Positions 43,419-56,345 are shown, counted from the first letter of the stretch. The stretch is DNA of 64,000 bases from Lentinus brumalis (GCA_001792895.1 MARA01000027.1:248001-312000); one strand, 5' to 3'. Notes: a model not told the origin generated them from the letters alone. Numbers and translations: made by a program.

Positions 43419-46408
43419 GTCACACGTTGAGTAAGTTGATCCTACAGTCCGTCGGAGGTGTAAATCGAGTGCGTGTTCTGGATCAATCCTCAGTGGTAGT
43501 TCATGAGCCGGATGGAAGAAAGTACACACCGTTCGACAGGCCAGTGGAGCCGAAGAACAGCTCAAGGCGGACGCACGCGCTGCCCGAGTACCAGCAATGG
43601 GCGTGTCGCTCTCCGGGCTCAACTTACCAGTATCCATCACGTACTCCCGGGACGAGCCGTGTTCTGCGGGCGTTTCGGGTCAATTTCAACCCGAGGTTGG
43701 GCCTCGGGGCATCGATGACTCGCACTTGACACCGATATCGCTCTTCCTGAAACCACTTTGATGCACCGCGCGCAACGCATTACGAAACCGCGTGCGTGTC
43801 TGTCTACCAAATGCCGCTCTGGTGTTCAACGCCTCGGCTTCGTATTGGCAGGTATACGCTGCCTGTTAGGTAGTGGGAATCAATGAGTTATAATGTATCC
43901 TCAGAGAGAGCAGGTGCGTTCTGCAGAGACCTTCCCTGTCAGTTGGAACGCTCCCTGAGGATGCATCGCTTCTTTTCGGACGCCACTGCAGTCTTGATGG
44001 ACAGCTGGCGGTGGAAGCACGGGCAGTCGAGTACTACTGTAGTAGAACAATTCGACGCCGCCACTGGCAGGCCGCATGCAAGTCTGACGGGCGTGTCAAT
44101 GTTCCATAACTAACGACCATCAACGCCACTTCAAACGGAGGTTCGGAGTACCTCATTGGACTGATACGCACCAGCTGTATGCCGACCGGTTTGACGCACC
44201 GACGTGGTGGACACTCGCTGCGCGTACCGCCAGTTGGGATTCGGGGTCACATCCTTGCCAAGCCGTGGTGGCAGCGCGATTTCCTGCAGCGGACGTTCTC
44301 GTCCGTGGATAAGGAGCACGCCGCTCCGAATTCCGCCAAGGTGCGTCGGTGTCCGTGTCGGACGTGCGGGCGTTTCAGCCAACCAAAGCCCGACTCACAC
44401 ACCGCCTTGAGTCCTTCACATTGCAAGCGACCTCCGCAGAATATTGGGCGTCCTCTGAACGATCGTTGACATTCGCGCTGGACGTCTCTTACTGTCCTCA
44501 TCTTCTTTTCCTTCTCTTCTCCCATTCTCCGTGCTTGTGATTGTCATGCCTCCATCCTCCGTCGCACACTGCGAGTCGTTGTACGTGCATCTGAGCAACG
44601 CTGCATATGTTCCCCCGCTACTGACATCGCTGACAATATGTACGATCATGGCGCACTATCTCGTGAATCGGAGGACCACAACACTTCGATCAGCCTCCCG
44701 TCTCCCTCTCGATTGTGTGCCGCTACACATTCCCTTCCCGGACGTCATCTGCGCATGTCCTGTATGTCGTCCAGACCACTGGACCTTGGATTCCCTTGGC
44801 AGCGGCCGGTGCACTCACAACTCTACCGCGCTGCACGGCGACGACGATAGTCTTCATGTACGTGTACTACATCTCGTTCGTCCCTCGCTTCCCTGTCTGA
44901 GCATGCTATCAGTGTCTGGTCACATCCATAATGTCGACCCTCTCCCAATGGCCCCAAACATACCGACCGTGTTCGACGGAGGAAATGTGGTCCGTCAGGT
45001 TCGAAGGTTCGCGCCCTGGCCTGCACGACACAGCGCGGCGCCAGCCCATCTGTGTCTGCACATCATGCGTTGCGCTCCCGGACTGACGACTCGATGACGC
45101 TCGTGGGCTCCCGGACGCCTCCTTCCGGGTTCCAGGACAGCGCGTAGGCGACCTCCCGGCCCAGATCGCCTGCACCGCATCGCGCTTTCGGACGAGCACT
45201 CCTCCCCCAGCATGTCCCTATTTACGAGGCTACGAGCTCCAGCGCAGGCCAGTTAATCGGATTTCCCGGTCTCTGGCAAGGTCCCGTATGCACGAAACAC
45301 GTCGTATCCAGCTTCTCTTGGCCTGCGGCGAGGTCTTGTACGTCGCCTGGCGGTCTTCAGACGGCCCTACAACATGAGCCCGCGAATACTCGTCAGTCGA
45401 CGTCTCTGCTCTACGCACCTGCTACTTACTGACTCACCGTCAGTTTCTAGACCCTGCATCTGTATTTCCAGCGCTTTCAGACACTCACGACATTGCGTCC
45501 TCTCCCGTCTGCTTGCCTACGGTTGGCCTCTAGGCCGTGTTCGACAACCACACCGCATTCTGTCAAACGGTCATCGCCCAGTCGCAGCCCGGGACCTTCC
45601 ATGTCGCCACGAGGTCTTCTCTCCGCCGTTTGCTGCGCTTCAGTGGAGGTCCCGATGCCTCGTCTCCTCGTCGTGCCAAGAAGGTCAGCGACGCTCAGTT
45701 GTCGCTCGGTTGTGAGTCTTCTCTCTGATCGCACGCACCTGTTTCTCACTCACATGCATCATGCAGTTTCAGGAAATCTCACGGCGCGAGATGCAGTATG
45801 TGAGTCAGTCCATGTACCCACCTTTGTACCCAGCACGGCATCACAGACGGTTTGCACCCCAGTTGCCCGACGCAGGCGTACCCAGCCTGGATCGCGAGCG
45901 AGGACGCCGCGGTCGACGTGGCATCGTTCTCAGCCACTTCCGGAGTGAGCTGAGGGCCTTGAACATGTCCCAGCATGCCGAACGCCGCATTCAGCGCTCT
46001 CAAGCATGTCTTGAGGCCTCCCGGAGACCGCCCGTCAACGTCTCCCAGCTCCCGGGCTACATCTCGGTCTGTCAGATCAGACCGTCAGTGAATCTCGGTG
46101 CGCGCCGTTCGTCTTGTGGGCACATCTTTGACTCACCTGCCCTGGACTCTGCTATGAACGGGACTCTGCTATGAACGGGACTGAGGCAGACGATCGTCCC
46201 GGGAGATCTTGCGGCAAACACTGCGCACGCGTCGGTACGCCCCGAGCTCACGCGCGGCATGCATGATGCTACGAGCACGCCGCCAAGCAGAGAGCATCCC
46301 TCGGGCACGCACAGGCGACTCAGCTGAGAGATAACGAACTCTGATTATACGGCTTTACTACAAAGTACACTGGAGTATGTGCGTGTCGGGAACGTCAACG
46401 AGTCGTGA
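43419..46408. other. Gene-poor region with possible membrane-protein relics
   Basis: About 3 kb without a gene I can defend. A plus-strand stretch near 44740-44880 encodes a hydrophobic run (IPLAAAGALTTLPRC, then TIVFMYVYY) ending near a splice-like site. Near 45540-45715 a frame reads FDNHTAFCQTVIAQSQPG and SLRRLLRFSGG. These could be exons of a decayed polytopic membrane-protein gene, but no family motif or start is present. The rest shows nothing. Confidence 0.3.
46144..46177 (+). repeat. Tandem duplication of 17 bases
   Basis: GGACTCTGCTATGAACG occurs twice in direct succession. Confidence 0.9.
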
Positions 46409-46541
46409 TCAAATCCAGGTGCTAGTCTTGACGATACATGGAGATAAAATGATGCGTGGGGGTCCAGTCGGGCCGTGGGGCGTCGCAGAAATACGTGGCG
46501 AGAGTCCGGGTATGTTCAAGGGCTTCACGGGATGAGGGCGA

Positions 46542-49301
46542 TCAATGTGCGGCGTTGCCATTCGCATGCCCGTTCGCGGGCGCCGCCGCAGGCTTTTGGC
46601 TGATGAGGGCCGACGCGGCTTCCGACCGAGGTGCAAGCGTAACATACACCTCCTCAACTCGGCTGCACGCATCGTCAGCCATCGCACACCACACACACGA
46701 AGAAGCACGCACCAAGCAGCCCCGTTGCTCTTCACCTTCATCCGCCCGTCCGCCGCGACCTTCGCCTTCTCCGCCGCGGGCGGGAGCGACACGTCGAACA
46801 CCCGCAGGATGTGCGCATAGTGGCTGAACAGCAGCGCGTCCGCGAGGTACCGCCCGGGACACGTCCGCTGCCCGAACCCGAACGCGTACTTCATCACCGG
46901 CAGCAGCTCCTTCCCCGCGTCCCCGAGCCAGCGCTCGGGGCGGAACGCCTCCGGCTCCGGGTACATCTCCGCGTCGCGCGAGATCGCCCAGTTGTTCGCC
47001 ATGATTGTCGCCCCCTTCGGGATCAGGTACTCCTTGTAGTGGTCGTCCTGCGTCACCTCGCGTGCGACTGCGGCTGGTCAGCGGGGGTCCGATGCACGAA
47101 CGGGGCGGGGGCACTCACTGACGGGGGCGATGGAGACCCAGCGCAGGACTTCGGAGAGCACGGCGTCGACGAAGGGCAGGTTCGGGCGGTCGGCGAGCGT
47201 CGGTAGTCTGTCCCCGCACACGGCGTCGACCTCCGCCTGGGCGCGCTTCTGGATTTCGGGGAACCGCGCCATCGCGAGCAGGAATGTCAGCGTCGCGGAC
47301 TCGGTCGCCAGCATCCCGCCCGCGTTCATCGTCACCGCGATCATGCTCGACCGGTCGTCCTTGTCCTCCGCGCTGTACACGTTCGACATGACTGAAACGC
47401 GGCCCTGATCCTGTGCGCGGGTTAGCTGGCGAAATGCACGAAGGACTGGGACGTACCTTGCTCTCCTGCATGATCTTCACGGTCGTCGCCGCCGTCGAGT
47501 GCAGCTGCTTCTTCCATTGCTCGCCGTACTTGAGCTTCTGGCCGACGCCCGGTGCCCACGTCGGTGTCCAGGAGACTGCGCGAGATGTCAGCAGCGATAC
47601 GAGCACACGATAAGAGCACGTACGGAAGGGGAGGATGTCGAAGATCTGGTACTTGTCGCCGAGCACGTCGGCCGCAAAGTGCGCCAGGTTGTTCATCTGC
47701 TGCAGGATCGACTCCGTCTGCTCGCCGTGGTATCCTGTCGAGACCTTCAGGAAGATGTGTCCGAGAGAGCTGCCCAGCCGTCAGCATATGTACACACGCT
47801 TCCACGCAGTACTCACTCGTCAATGGTCGTGTCGAGGTTCTTGCACTCTGGATCTTTGGCGAGCGCCTGGATGAATTGCAGGGACGACGCCTCGTAGTCG
47901 CGGTCGTACTGGTGCACCGCCGAGGGCCCGATTCCGAGGTGGAACTGCTTGCGCGCGTTCGAGAAGACGTCGCCGGTGTTCATGAAAGGCAGCGTCATCG
48001 TCAGATCCGAGATGTTCGCCATCTTGCGCCCCGGCTTGTCGGAGTAGTGCTCGACCTCCTTCTCAAACAGCGCCTCGATCGCCTCGCGCGAGTTGAGCAC
48101 GATAATCGTCTTGTTGAGCACGCGGTACGTGTTGATGTCGCAGTCTGGATAAGGAGATGATCAGCATTTGACTTTGCACTGCAGGAACTGCGGACATGAG
48201 GATGCGAAGTCAACGTTGAAGTCGCAGATGCCACCAGAGAAGGCAAGTTGTGACCAGGAGCACAAGGACAGATTTGGACGAAGACCCTTGGCGACGTTCA
48301 AGATCTGACCGCCCCAAGAATTGCGACTCCGTCCGTCCCGAAGGCGGCAGGGCCTTCAACACCCTCTGCGCAGGCCTGTGGACAACTCGAAGTCAATGAG
48401 GAGGCCGCAGCGCGCCCTCGAGGTGCATGTAAGATGCACTGGTATTGGCGAAATAATCCTCATACACGATGACCACCAGTGCTCTGAAAAGCGCCAATGC
48501 AGACCACGTCGGTCTCCCGCACACCATGCTCATGGGTACTGCGCAGACAAGCTGAGCATATGAGCTTCCTTCGAAGGATGCTCAGGCAGGTGTAGAACGT
48601 CCCCGTGCGCTCAACATCAGTGCTGCGGGAGAACTCGGGGCAGGAGAGAACGTGAATTGCGAGAGCTGCACAGCACAGGATGCACCCCTGTACGCCGCCG
48701 CCGCCACAAGCTTAACCACACAACGCGCCGCCCCCTCTGCTCTGTGCGTTGCGACGCGCCACAGCCCGGAACCGCACCCTGCAGGCGCGTACCCCGGGAA
48801 AGACGGAGCGCGCGGCGCCTCCCGCGCCCACACGCGCACTCATCGCGAAGCAAGACGCGAACACAATGCACAACGAAGCTCGGAGGAACAAGAAAGAAAG
48901 CGCAGGAGACAGAACACAGCGAGCACAAAGTCGCTCAACGACCGAAGTAGAGAGACAAGGGCGACGACGGGATCGGCCTGCTCGCGCCGCCGCCGTATGT
49001 ATGTAAGACCTCCCATGCACCCACATCGCGAAGCAATGCGGAGGAAGGGGGACGTAATGGGAGACAACGCGAAGACAAACAGTAGAACAACGGTGTGCGG
49101 TTCGACGAGAACAACGCGGGGAGAAGTGATAGAAAGGCGGAGGCTGGGGTACTCACTATATTTCTGCGACTGCTCGTGGAAGTACTTCCACTGCTCCGTG
49201 CTCGGGATGTCCTTCAGGTTGCCGATGATAGGCAGCCCAGGCGGGCCCGGCGGGAGATGCTTGTTGCGCGAGCCGATGATGGATGAGAGGATGGACGACA
49301 T
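46542..49301 (-). CDS. Cytochrome P450 monooxygenase
   Basis: A heme-thiolate enzyme. Start ATG 49301; exon 1 has the hinge PPGPPGLPIIGNL. It lacks the long hydrophobic anchor usual for microsomal P450s (only MSSILSSIIG precedes). Further exons give LNKTIIVLNSREAIEALFEK, PSAVHQYDRDYEASSLQFIQ, SLGHIFLKVSTGY, TPTWAPGVGQKLKYG, then the I-helix NAGGMLATESATLTFLLAM, ExxR as EVLR, FRPERW, and the heme loop FGFGQRTCPGRYLAD. The final exon, after an intron at about 46687-46735, ends SEAASALISQKPAAAPANG and stops at 46542. Intron 1 is about 1 kb (49157 to about 48147), far longer than the others (50-65 bases). In the I-helix the usual acid-Thr pair is replaced by Leu-Ala. It resembles polypore-expanded P450 families; I do not assign a CYP number. 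Confidence 0.85.
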
Positions 49302-52300
49302 AACTAGCGATGTGATGTAGACGGCGGGTAGGCTGCGTGCGGGTCGCGAGATGTCGCGCCAGGTGTCGAGGTGTCGAGGTATCCCGGAGTCGCTGCAGAC
49401 ACACCCAGGACCTGCGGGCCTTATGTATCCTCACGCCGGAGGGCCGGTGACATGATGCTCGGAGGTTGATTCGGGCGGATGGCAGTGCCCAGCTCAGGCT
49501 CGCCGGTCTGCAATCTGCAGCCGCGGCGCCCTCCCCCAGGGCGTGCCGTCACGCCAATCGAAGGTTCGAACCTGTGGGTCGCCGGGCGAAGTCGCAGCAG
49601 AGTTGCGCCAGGAATAGAGCAAATGTGTGGATGGGGATCTGGAAGACGCCTCCTAGTCCTCATGGCAGGCCACAGGATCCTGCGACTCCGAACTGCTGCC
49701 CGACTCGGAGCAGCGCGGCTGCGATCGTCATGTTCATGTTCGCTGCACCATCGCAAGTTCCTCCGTGCGTGTTCGGTGAGCGTGTATGAAGGTTCGGAAA
49801 AGGTCTACAGAAGTGTACATCCAGTATGCAGACTCTGGAGACCCGAGCAGACCTGCGCGTGCAGAGACAGGCTGTTTGGTATCCGCAACGCTGGCAAGCA
49901 GCGGGCGTTTATGTCGCGTGGCGGGCAAGATTAGATCTCGCTAACCGCCGAAGATGGCCACTGATGGCCACATTGATTCCTCTGTCTTCACCGCTCTTTG
50001 ACCGCCTTCTTCCATCGACTTTCCCTGTAGCCTCTGCGGCGAACCTATCTCTGCATTGCATCTTTCTGTGCACGTTCTCCGATGTACTAGTACTCCTGCT
50101 ATGCGTGAGTGTATCGCCCCGACTGTAGACTCCGAGTCGGAGCGTTCTTCGCACTACAGCCCCGCAAACGCCCCGATAGACCGTGGGTGGGCGCGCTACG
50201 TCCGGTACTACGGAGAAGAAATCGCCGGGTACGCGCCCTCGTCCTGGTCCCTGTTTTGCATCCGCTCGCTGACCATCCTCTGAATGGCCATATTCACGTT
50301 TCGGCCGTTACATAGGGGGACCCGGAGGCGACTCCACTGATAGATCGCCCCTTCAACGCTATTGTCACACTAACGCCAGCTGCCAGCGGTGTCCGTATGC
50401 GGCACGAATCCCCGGTCGTCGTCGCGCTGGACGGCTTGCTTTGAGTGACTGACATTGATGGGCCGCAGTCCGAAGACGGCACTCGTCTGCCTATCCCCGG
50501 AGATGTTCTCGCCGATTCCCCGCAAGTCATTCATCGTTCTTCAGGAGTCAGGGGAGGAGCGCCGTGGACGGAAGACATCGACAACGGCAACAGGCGAGTT
50601 CTCCGCTTCGCTTGCTTGCTGCGCAGACATACTTACCAGCGTACCAGTCCACAGACACGAACACAACGAGCCCGCACTGCAGTGCACACCCTTTCGTGTT
50701 CGCAGTCGGGACGGACGCATGTGCGCGACGTGGCCATGTGCGCATCCTGGCAACCGATGAACCGAACTGTCCATCATCGTCGATGAAACGCAGCGCTGTC
50801 GCTGTCATCCCGTCCCCGCATTCAGATTGCGCTCCTCGGACCCTTCGCGTCGAGTCGCTTCCCCCGCCTTACGCCACCCCACGCCGCCCTAATGTTGGTG
50901 TGTACGCGCTGCCGAACAACGCCGACAATCGCTGTGTACGCTGTACAGGTCTTGTCGCTAGAAGACCCTGACTGGCTGCGCCCCCACTGGCTAGTGGCTA
51001 GTGTCTGGCGACTAGCGGCTCGCCAGCTTCACGCGGGGAAATGCAGTACGGGTGCATCGTCGCACTTTCCTGAGCGTGAGTGACGTGACCGCGCCTCGAG
51101 CGTCGGCGGTGCAAGCCAGCAAGGCTTAGCGTATTCTTAGCACTCGCCGCTCGATTGAGTACGTGAAGTTCCATTCCAGGGCGAGCGTCGCTGGACTCAT
51201 CAGAGTCATCCCTCAGGCTTCAAGCTTCAAGGTTATTCAGGAGTCCTGCCGAAGACCCAGACCCAGAGCTGCCGAAGTTCAACCTCTATAGCCTGTTCTT
51301 CACATGATGATGATTCTGGAGTGCCTGAGTCAAACGAGCAGGGCTCCCGACTTTCCTGCGCGCGAGCAGGGACCAGGGACCCGGACCACCCACTCACGCG
51401 ATGCGCAGGACCCGATCCGGCTTGGATCTCGACGTGTCAAAAGGCAAAGCCAGATCGTCGGGAGGCGTCGGGATCGGTTGCTAGCCGACGCCGTGTACGA
51501 GGACCGCCTCCGCATAGGCTCAGGTGTCCCCCACGCCCGAGAACCGAGAACCGAGGAGTGCGCAGGTCTTGTTCGGGTGCCTACGTTTCACAAGTATGTG
51601 GTCCCTGTTCGCGCTTCGCTCTTCCGTTCAGACACTCAACCGACGCGTAGTCTCTGTAGGATTCGACGCACGGGACGGGGCTCGTGGACGGCTGGTTCGG
51701 AGCGGCCGCTGGCGCGGACGTATGAGTCGGCTGTCACTAGTACTGGCACGCGGGATGTGAAGAACACGCAGCGCGATGCGCGTCATGCCCTCGTGCGGTC
51801 TTGGATTTGCGCGTTCTGCTCGGGTGGAAGCTCGTTTTAACTGGCTCGGTACCGCGCACCCCACGCCGCTGTGACGCACGCGTACGCAGGCTGCGCCTCG
51901 GAGACGACCTACTTGTGTCACTATAGCTACCGACGATCTCGGCGAGCATGCCGGTCGAGGGTTGAAAGACTTTGAATCCACGGAGCTCCGCCGAAGAAAC
52001 GCACTTCAGCTACCTCCCTGGAACCTGGTTACTGGGAGATCTTGAACTTTCATTACGGCCATTCCGCGCCCTCTTCTGTCGTCTGCCTCGAGGAGCTCCT
52101 ATGATACCAATTTCGCCGGTCTCTCTTCTGCACACGTACAGTCTGGAATGGTCAACCAGGACCCGACCCCTCGACGTCCGACTCGACTGTCATGCCATCA
52201 ATATTGCTGGCTGTGCGCGTGAAGAGCGTGCCCTTGCCACGTCCTGCGCTCCGCTTGACCAGTGACGAGTATGGCGTCCTTACGGTGCCGATCCGCGCAT

Positions 52301-52430
52301 TCTTATTCGTGCTTGGGTGGAAGCCCACATCGGCTCGGTACCGCACGCATACAGCCTGCTGTGTCGCAAGTACATGAAACGTAGTGACAGCGAGGCCCCC
52401 GCGGACTCGGCGTCTTTGTTTGTTCGGGAT
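49302..52430. other. Gene-poor region, nothing recognised
   Basis: About 3.1 kb downstream of the DUF6533 promoter block and upstream of the P450. Several frames of 100-220 codons exist on both strands, but they overlap each other, have no start-splice structure and no motif. A CTTCAAG-like heptamer pair near 51215 echoes the one at 23004. The P450 promoter must lie next to 49302, but I see no clear TATA element. Confidence 0.5.
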
Positions 52431-53191
52431 TGGCCATGACTTCCCCGCGGCGCGCAGGCCCAGTACTTGTCAACTTCCGTCTTTGCGAAGTCCAGCATCC
52501 ATTCACGTCTGCTTGTGCGGAACCCGTGGTACAGTTCATACTGCAGCCTCTCGCCCTCCCCTCGGGGTCGTCTGTCCGCATGACGTATCGCAGGGGATCT
52601 CCTTGGTCCTGTTGTCAGCATCCAGTTCGTCTCCGGATCCTCGATAATCTCAGCGCTAGTGTATCGAAGGGGCGATACGGCGGCGATACAACCTGGCCTT
52701 CCTCCTCCAACCGCTCTGCGTCCACTGCAATCTGCTCTGAGCCTGAGCCTACATTATAATTAGGCTACATCCTTGCATCGATCCTGTGAGCTGGGATTAC
52801 GATACATAGCAGGGGACATGGGACTCGGGCTGTGGCCGGTGAGTTCGCGGCATCTCCTTCCATGCCTGGCTTCCGACGGTGACAGTCTTCCATCGTTGCG
52901 TGCGGTGCCTGGCTTCTCGTCTCCCCGCATCCACCTTGAAATGATCCTTCTGCGCACAGGGAAATCAATAGATTGAGGCAGCTGCTCCCGGGTCTGACCA
53001 CAAGATGCCTGGCTCCTCCCTTCGCCCGTAGCATTTGCTATCGAGCAGATCTCGAGGCGATGTGGGCCGCGGACGAGCGGTGAGTCTTCCATTGTACTCG
53101 TCGTCGTAAGTTATTGGGGACAGCCCTCGGCGGGTTGGCCCTCGACTACTTATTGTCGGATTCCACCCAAGAGATCCAGAACTTCTTGAAG
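52430..53191 (+). promoter_or_regulatory. Upstream region of DUF6533 copy B, directly repeated before copy C
   Basis: It matches 62460-63136 in the same orientation, including GGTCCTGTTGTCAGCATC, CGATACGGCGGCGATACA and TACATCCTTGCAT, then the block shared with copy A. The GCGATACGG...GCGATACA pair may be a binding-site duplication. The duplication therefore covers the full 5' flank. Confidence 0.6.
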
Positions 53192-54987
53192 ATGTCGGCT
53201 CAAGCAGAAATCGCGGCGATCGTCTCCGAGGCGGACAGTATGTGCGTTCGCTCTCTCTCATCCTTGAGCTTCGTCTGTCGATCCTGACTTACGTGCACAC
53301 GGCTCGCAGTATCAGCTACGACTACTGTGCGATGGCAGCCATAGGTGCGTCTCTCGCCTCAACGTTTGAGACTTGAGATCCGAACCTCCCTCCGCCTTGC
53401 CTGTATCTCATGCACGACCCCTCCAGTGCTATATGTCTACGACTACCTCATCACCTTCCCGAGGAGGTTGCTAGTTTCTGGAAAGCAAAGCCCACGGGCG
53501 CGACGGTCCTGTTCTTCCTCACGCGGTACACCACCATGGCCGTCCTGCTGTTCGAGTTCGTCATCGGGTTCATCCAATTTCCCGGCACGGTGAGCTCCGA
53601 TGGCCCTACTCGATTGTGCACGCTCCGCTGACATTATGCATTATGGTAGAGGTGCGCCTCCGAGTCCTTCGCCGGATTCGCATGCCTCGACGCTAACAGC
53701 GATCGCCTGCAGCTGCGTATACACTTCAATCCTCGACGACGTCATCGAGACGATGCAATATTTGCCGTGGGCCGGTACGTCCTTCAGCTGCGTCCTCCGC
53801 GTCCTGGGCTGACGTGTGTCCCGCGGGGCCCGGGCTAGGATTCGCCGCACTCCGCGCATACGCTCTCAGCAGGAACCGCCCTCTCTCCGTACTCGTGTTC
53901 GTGCTCTCCAGCATCACCATCGTAGTCAACATGGTGAGTCTCCGTCCACCACCCTGCCTGTGAGCTCATCACATATGCTGACCGCTTGCGTAGCTCGACA
54001 CCTTCAAGTTCGTCACGCCGGCAGCGATCCCGTTCTTCGGGTGCACCTTGGTAGACACGATCAGCCCGCAGCTGGCCCTCGTGTGAGTCTGCGTTTTCTG
54101 TGCACCTTCAGATACGCCCAGGCCGTCACTGACACGAACTGTATACGCCATCCGTCTAGATGTCAGTACATCGTGTGCCTGAAAGCCGCGCTCCTACCTA
54201 TTAGCTGACTGTGGGATACACCTTCCAGTCGCAAGCACCGCACGAGGGACCCTCATCGCCGCGGACGCAATCCTGATCGTCATCACTTGGGTGAAGCTTT
54301 CGCGCCGGGGCGGGGGTGCGGGAGGTTCCTTCGTCCATGTGGTCCTGCGGGATGGTGAGTGTTACTCTGATTACGCAGTTCCTCGCTCTAACGCGGTCTG
54401 TTTGCTTAACCAGGCACACTCTACTTCATGTGAGTGGCCAGCGTTCCCCCACAATCCAAAGTGCGGTCAGTCGCTGACAACGGGGTGCCGCGTGCGACGC
54501 CGATAGATGCCTGCTCATACTGAACACCCTGCACCTCGCCTTCACGGTCGCCTCCGTACGTCCCCCTTCCGACGGTCCTGCATTCGAGTATACGCTGACG
54601 CACAGGTTCCTGATCAGATCGCAACGCCAGTGGTCAGGCGTGTCAGCAACGTGATAGCGTTCTCGGAACCGTGAGCAACGGCCCACGGGCCACTTGCGAC
54701 TCCCTGTGTACTAGTACTATGTCGTCTCTGACATGTTGGAACCTTCTCACAGATTGACGGCCATGCTCATCTACCGGTTCATGCTGAACCTGCAGGCGGT
54801 CAACCGGAATGCACTCCAGCTCGACGGGCCTGCCGGTGCGGGACCCGGGGGCGCGACGTCCTCGGGCTCAGATTTGTGCGGCGCCTCGCTCGTGTTTGAG
54901 CGTGTCATCGGCTCGTTGGGCTCTTCGGTGCTCAGCGAGGGTGAGGAGGAGGATAGTCGTGAGGACGCGTACGAGACCTGCTACTAG
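53192..54987 (+). CDS. DUF6533-family multi-pass membrane protein, copy B
   Basis: The most complete copy in the window. Exon 1 is MSAQAEIAAIVSEADS, then SYDYCAMAAI, then VLYVYDYLITF and FWKAKPTGATVLFFLTRYTT with the next helix LLFEFVIGFIQFPGTV. DDVIETMQYLPWAG, FAALRAYALSRNRPLSVLVF and SSITIVVNM follow, then TFKFVTPAAIPFFGCTLVDT, CQYIVCLKAALLP, LIAADAILIVITWVKLSRRG, SFVHVVLRDG, CLLILNTLHLAFTVAS and RVSNVIAFSEP. LTAMLIYRFMLNLQAVNRNA comes next, and the C-terminus is a Gly/Ser/Glu-rich tail ending YETCY. Around ten exons with short introns are visible, all with acceptable GT-AG ends as far as I can trace. It is predicted to have seven transmembrane helices, and its function is unknown. Confidence 0.82.
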
Positions 54988-55548
54988 AACGCATACATGC
55001 ACACAAGTCGTCGTCGTTAGTGGCGTTTTCGCATACCAGATTACGTGATGTAGACAGTAAGTACGTTGTCTGAATCGCATGGAATTGATGCCATGGACGT
55101 TGTAGAGTACATCTTACGGTTATGCAGTATGGCCAGTTGACTGAGGACTATCTGTACACTCACCCGTCGATCCGTCCGCTGGTCCTCTCGGTCGGAGTCG
55201 GAGCGGCGATTCGACGACAATATTGATGTCCATCAGCAGAATGTCAATCTGTACGGGCTGGGTTGGCAGACTTGCCAAGTCTAGGGCAGGCTTGAGGGTA
55301 CATGCGTGCGTGCGCAATCCGGCCAATCGACCGCAATCATCGGCCCCGGTTGCCTGCTCACAAAAGCTCTCTCACCGATTGAAAGTAACTATAAACAAGA
55401 TCTAGGTTCACACACAGACAGGTGCTCGCAGAATCTGTCAACGCACGACCCAAATGCCCACTTGGAGCTCGCCGCCAAAGCAAGGTGAGAGCCAGACGAA
55501 GCCGCGGTCACATGACTGGCGCGCCTGGCGCAAGAGCCATGACGTATG
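54988..55548. other. Intergenic, nothing recognised
   Basis: It holds the 3' flank of DUF6533 copy B. No domain or repeat seen. Confidence 0.5.
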
Positions 55549-56345
55549 TCATCGATGGACTCTGCCTTCAAAAGGTTGAAAAACCGCGTCATCTCGTCCT
55601 TCGACACCTCCACTCTTTTGTTTGCTCCCACCATGTCCGTCCCCTCTCGCGCCCTCCAGTACTGTGTCCTCGTCACGTCGCTCGTCCCTACGTCGGCCCA
55701 TCTCCTCGCCGTTGTTTCCACCTGTGCAACGCGTAACCAAGCATGGCCCGGAGACGCGCAAGCCAGAGTCGCCGGACTCAGAGATCATGAGTTTAGAAGA
55801 CGCATATAGTCGCGGTTTCCACAACATCTGGTGAGTACTCGTTCACCCTTGCGGCACTCCGTTGCTTGTCGCTTCCCCGTCATCTTATCACCATCACTCG
55901 ACACTTGGTAACGGGAATCAATCTCAGTGAAGTAGAGGGTGCGACTATATGCGCGTATTGGGTCTTTGCACGGTATGTTCTCACCTCTCGTGCCCTTCTC
56001 TGTCCCAGAAGGTGCGTCTGCTTACACGCCGTGGGCTCTGGTTTATTGCCACATGGTACGTCTTGCTGCCTGACGGTACGAACTTGTTATGTCATCGTCC
56101 CATCTAACTTCCTTGAATCAAGCTATGTCCTCCTTCCGGGTTCCGTTTCGCGGAAGCTGCATGCTGAGGTACGTCGTCATGCCTCGTCCCCCACAGGCGA
56201 CGTATGTCGATTTCTCGCTCGTTCAAGCGCTCGAGCCAGGTGAGTTAATGACCGGTAGGCCGCAGCGCTGATCAGTTCAGGCACCTACAACGGCGTGGAG
56301 GAGATCCAGGTACAGGTGGCGAGGGAAGCAGCAATGGATAGGTAA
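55549..56345 (+). other. Possible unidentified multi-exon gene
   Basis: An open start at 55546-55560 gives MSSMDSAFKRLKNRVISSFD. A second frame gives a Pro/Ser-rich then acidic stretch ending PDSEIMSLEDAYSRGFHNIW, which runs into a GTGAGTACTC donor-like site. Further candidate pieces are INLSEVEGATICAYWVFAR followed by GTATGTTC, and QATYVDFSLVQALEPG before GTGAGTTAA, then TYNGVEEIQVQVAREAAMDR before GTAAGTATG. The spacing of donors and protein-like text suggests a real gene of four or more exons. I recognise no family and cannot connect all exons in frame. Confidence 0.35.

Noticed and set aside
43419..46408. Several 90-190-codon frames at 44.5-46.2 kb as genes
   Set aside because: They overlap on both strands and lack consistent splice sites, starts or family motifs. 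Only hydrophobic fragments hint at a relic.
49302..52430. Frames of up to 220 codons between the P450 and DUF6533 copy B
   Set aside because: The GC-rich sequence gives long chance frames on both strands. None shows a domain or homologue in the window.
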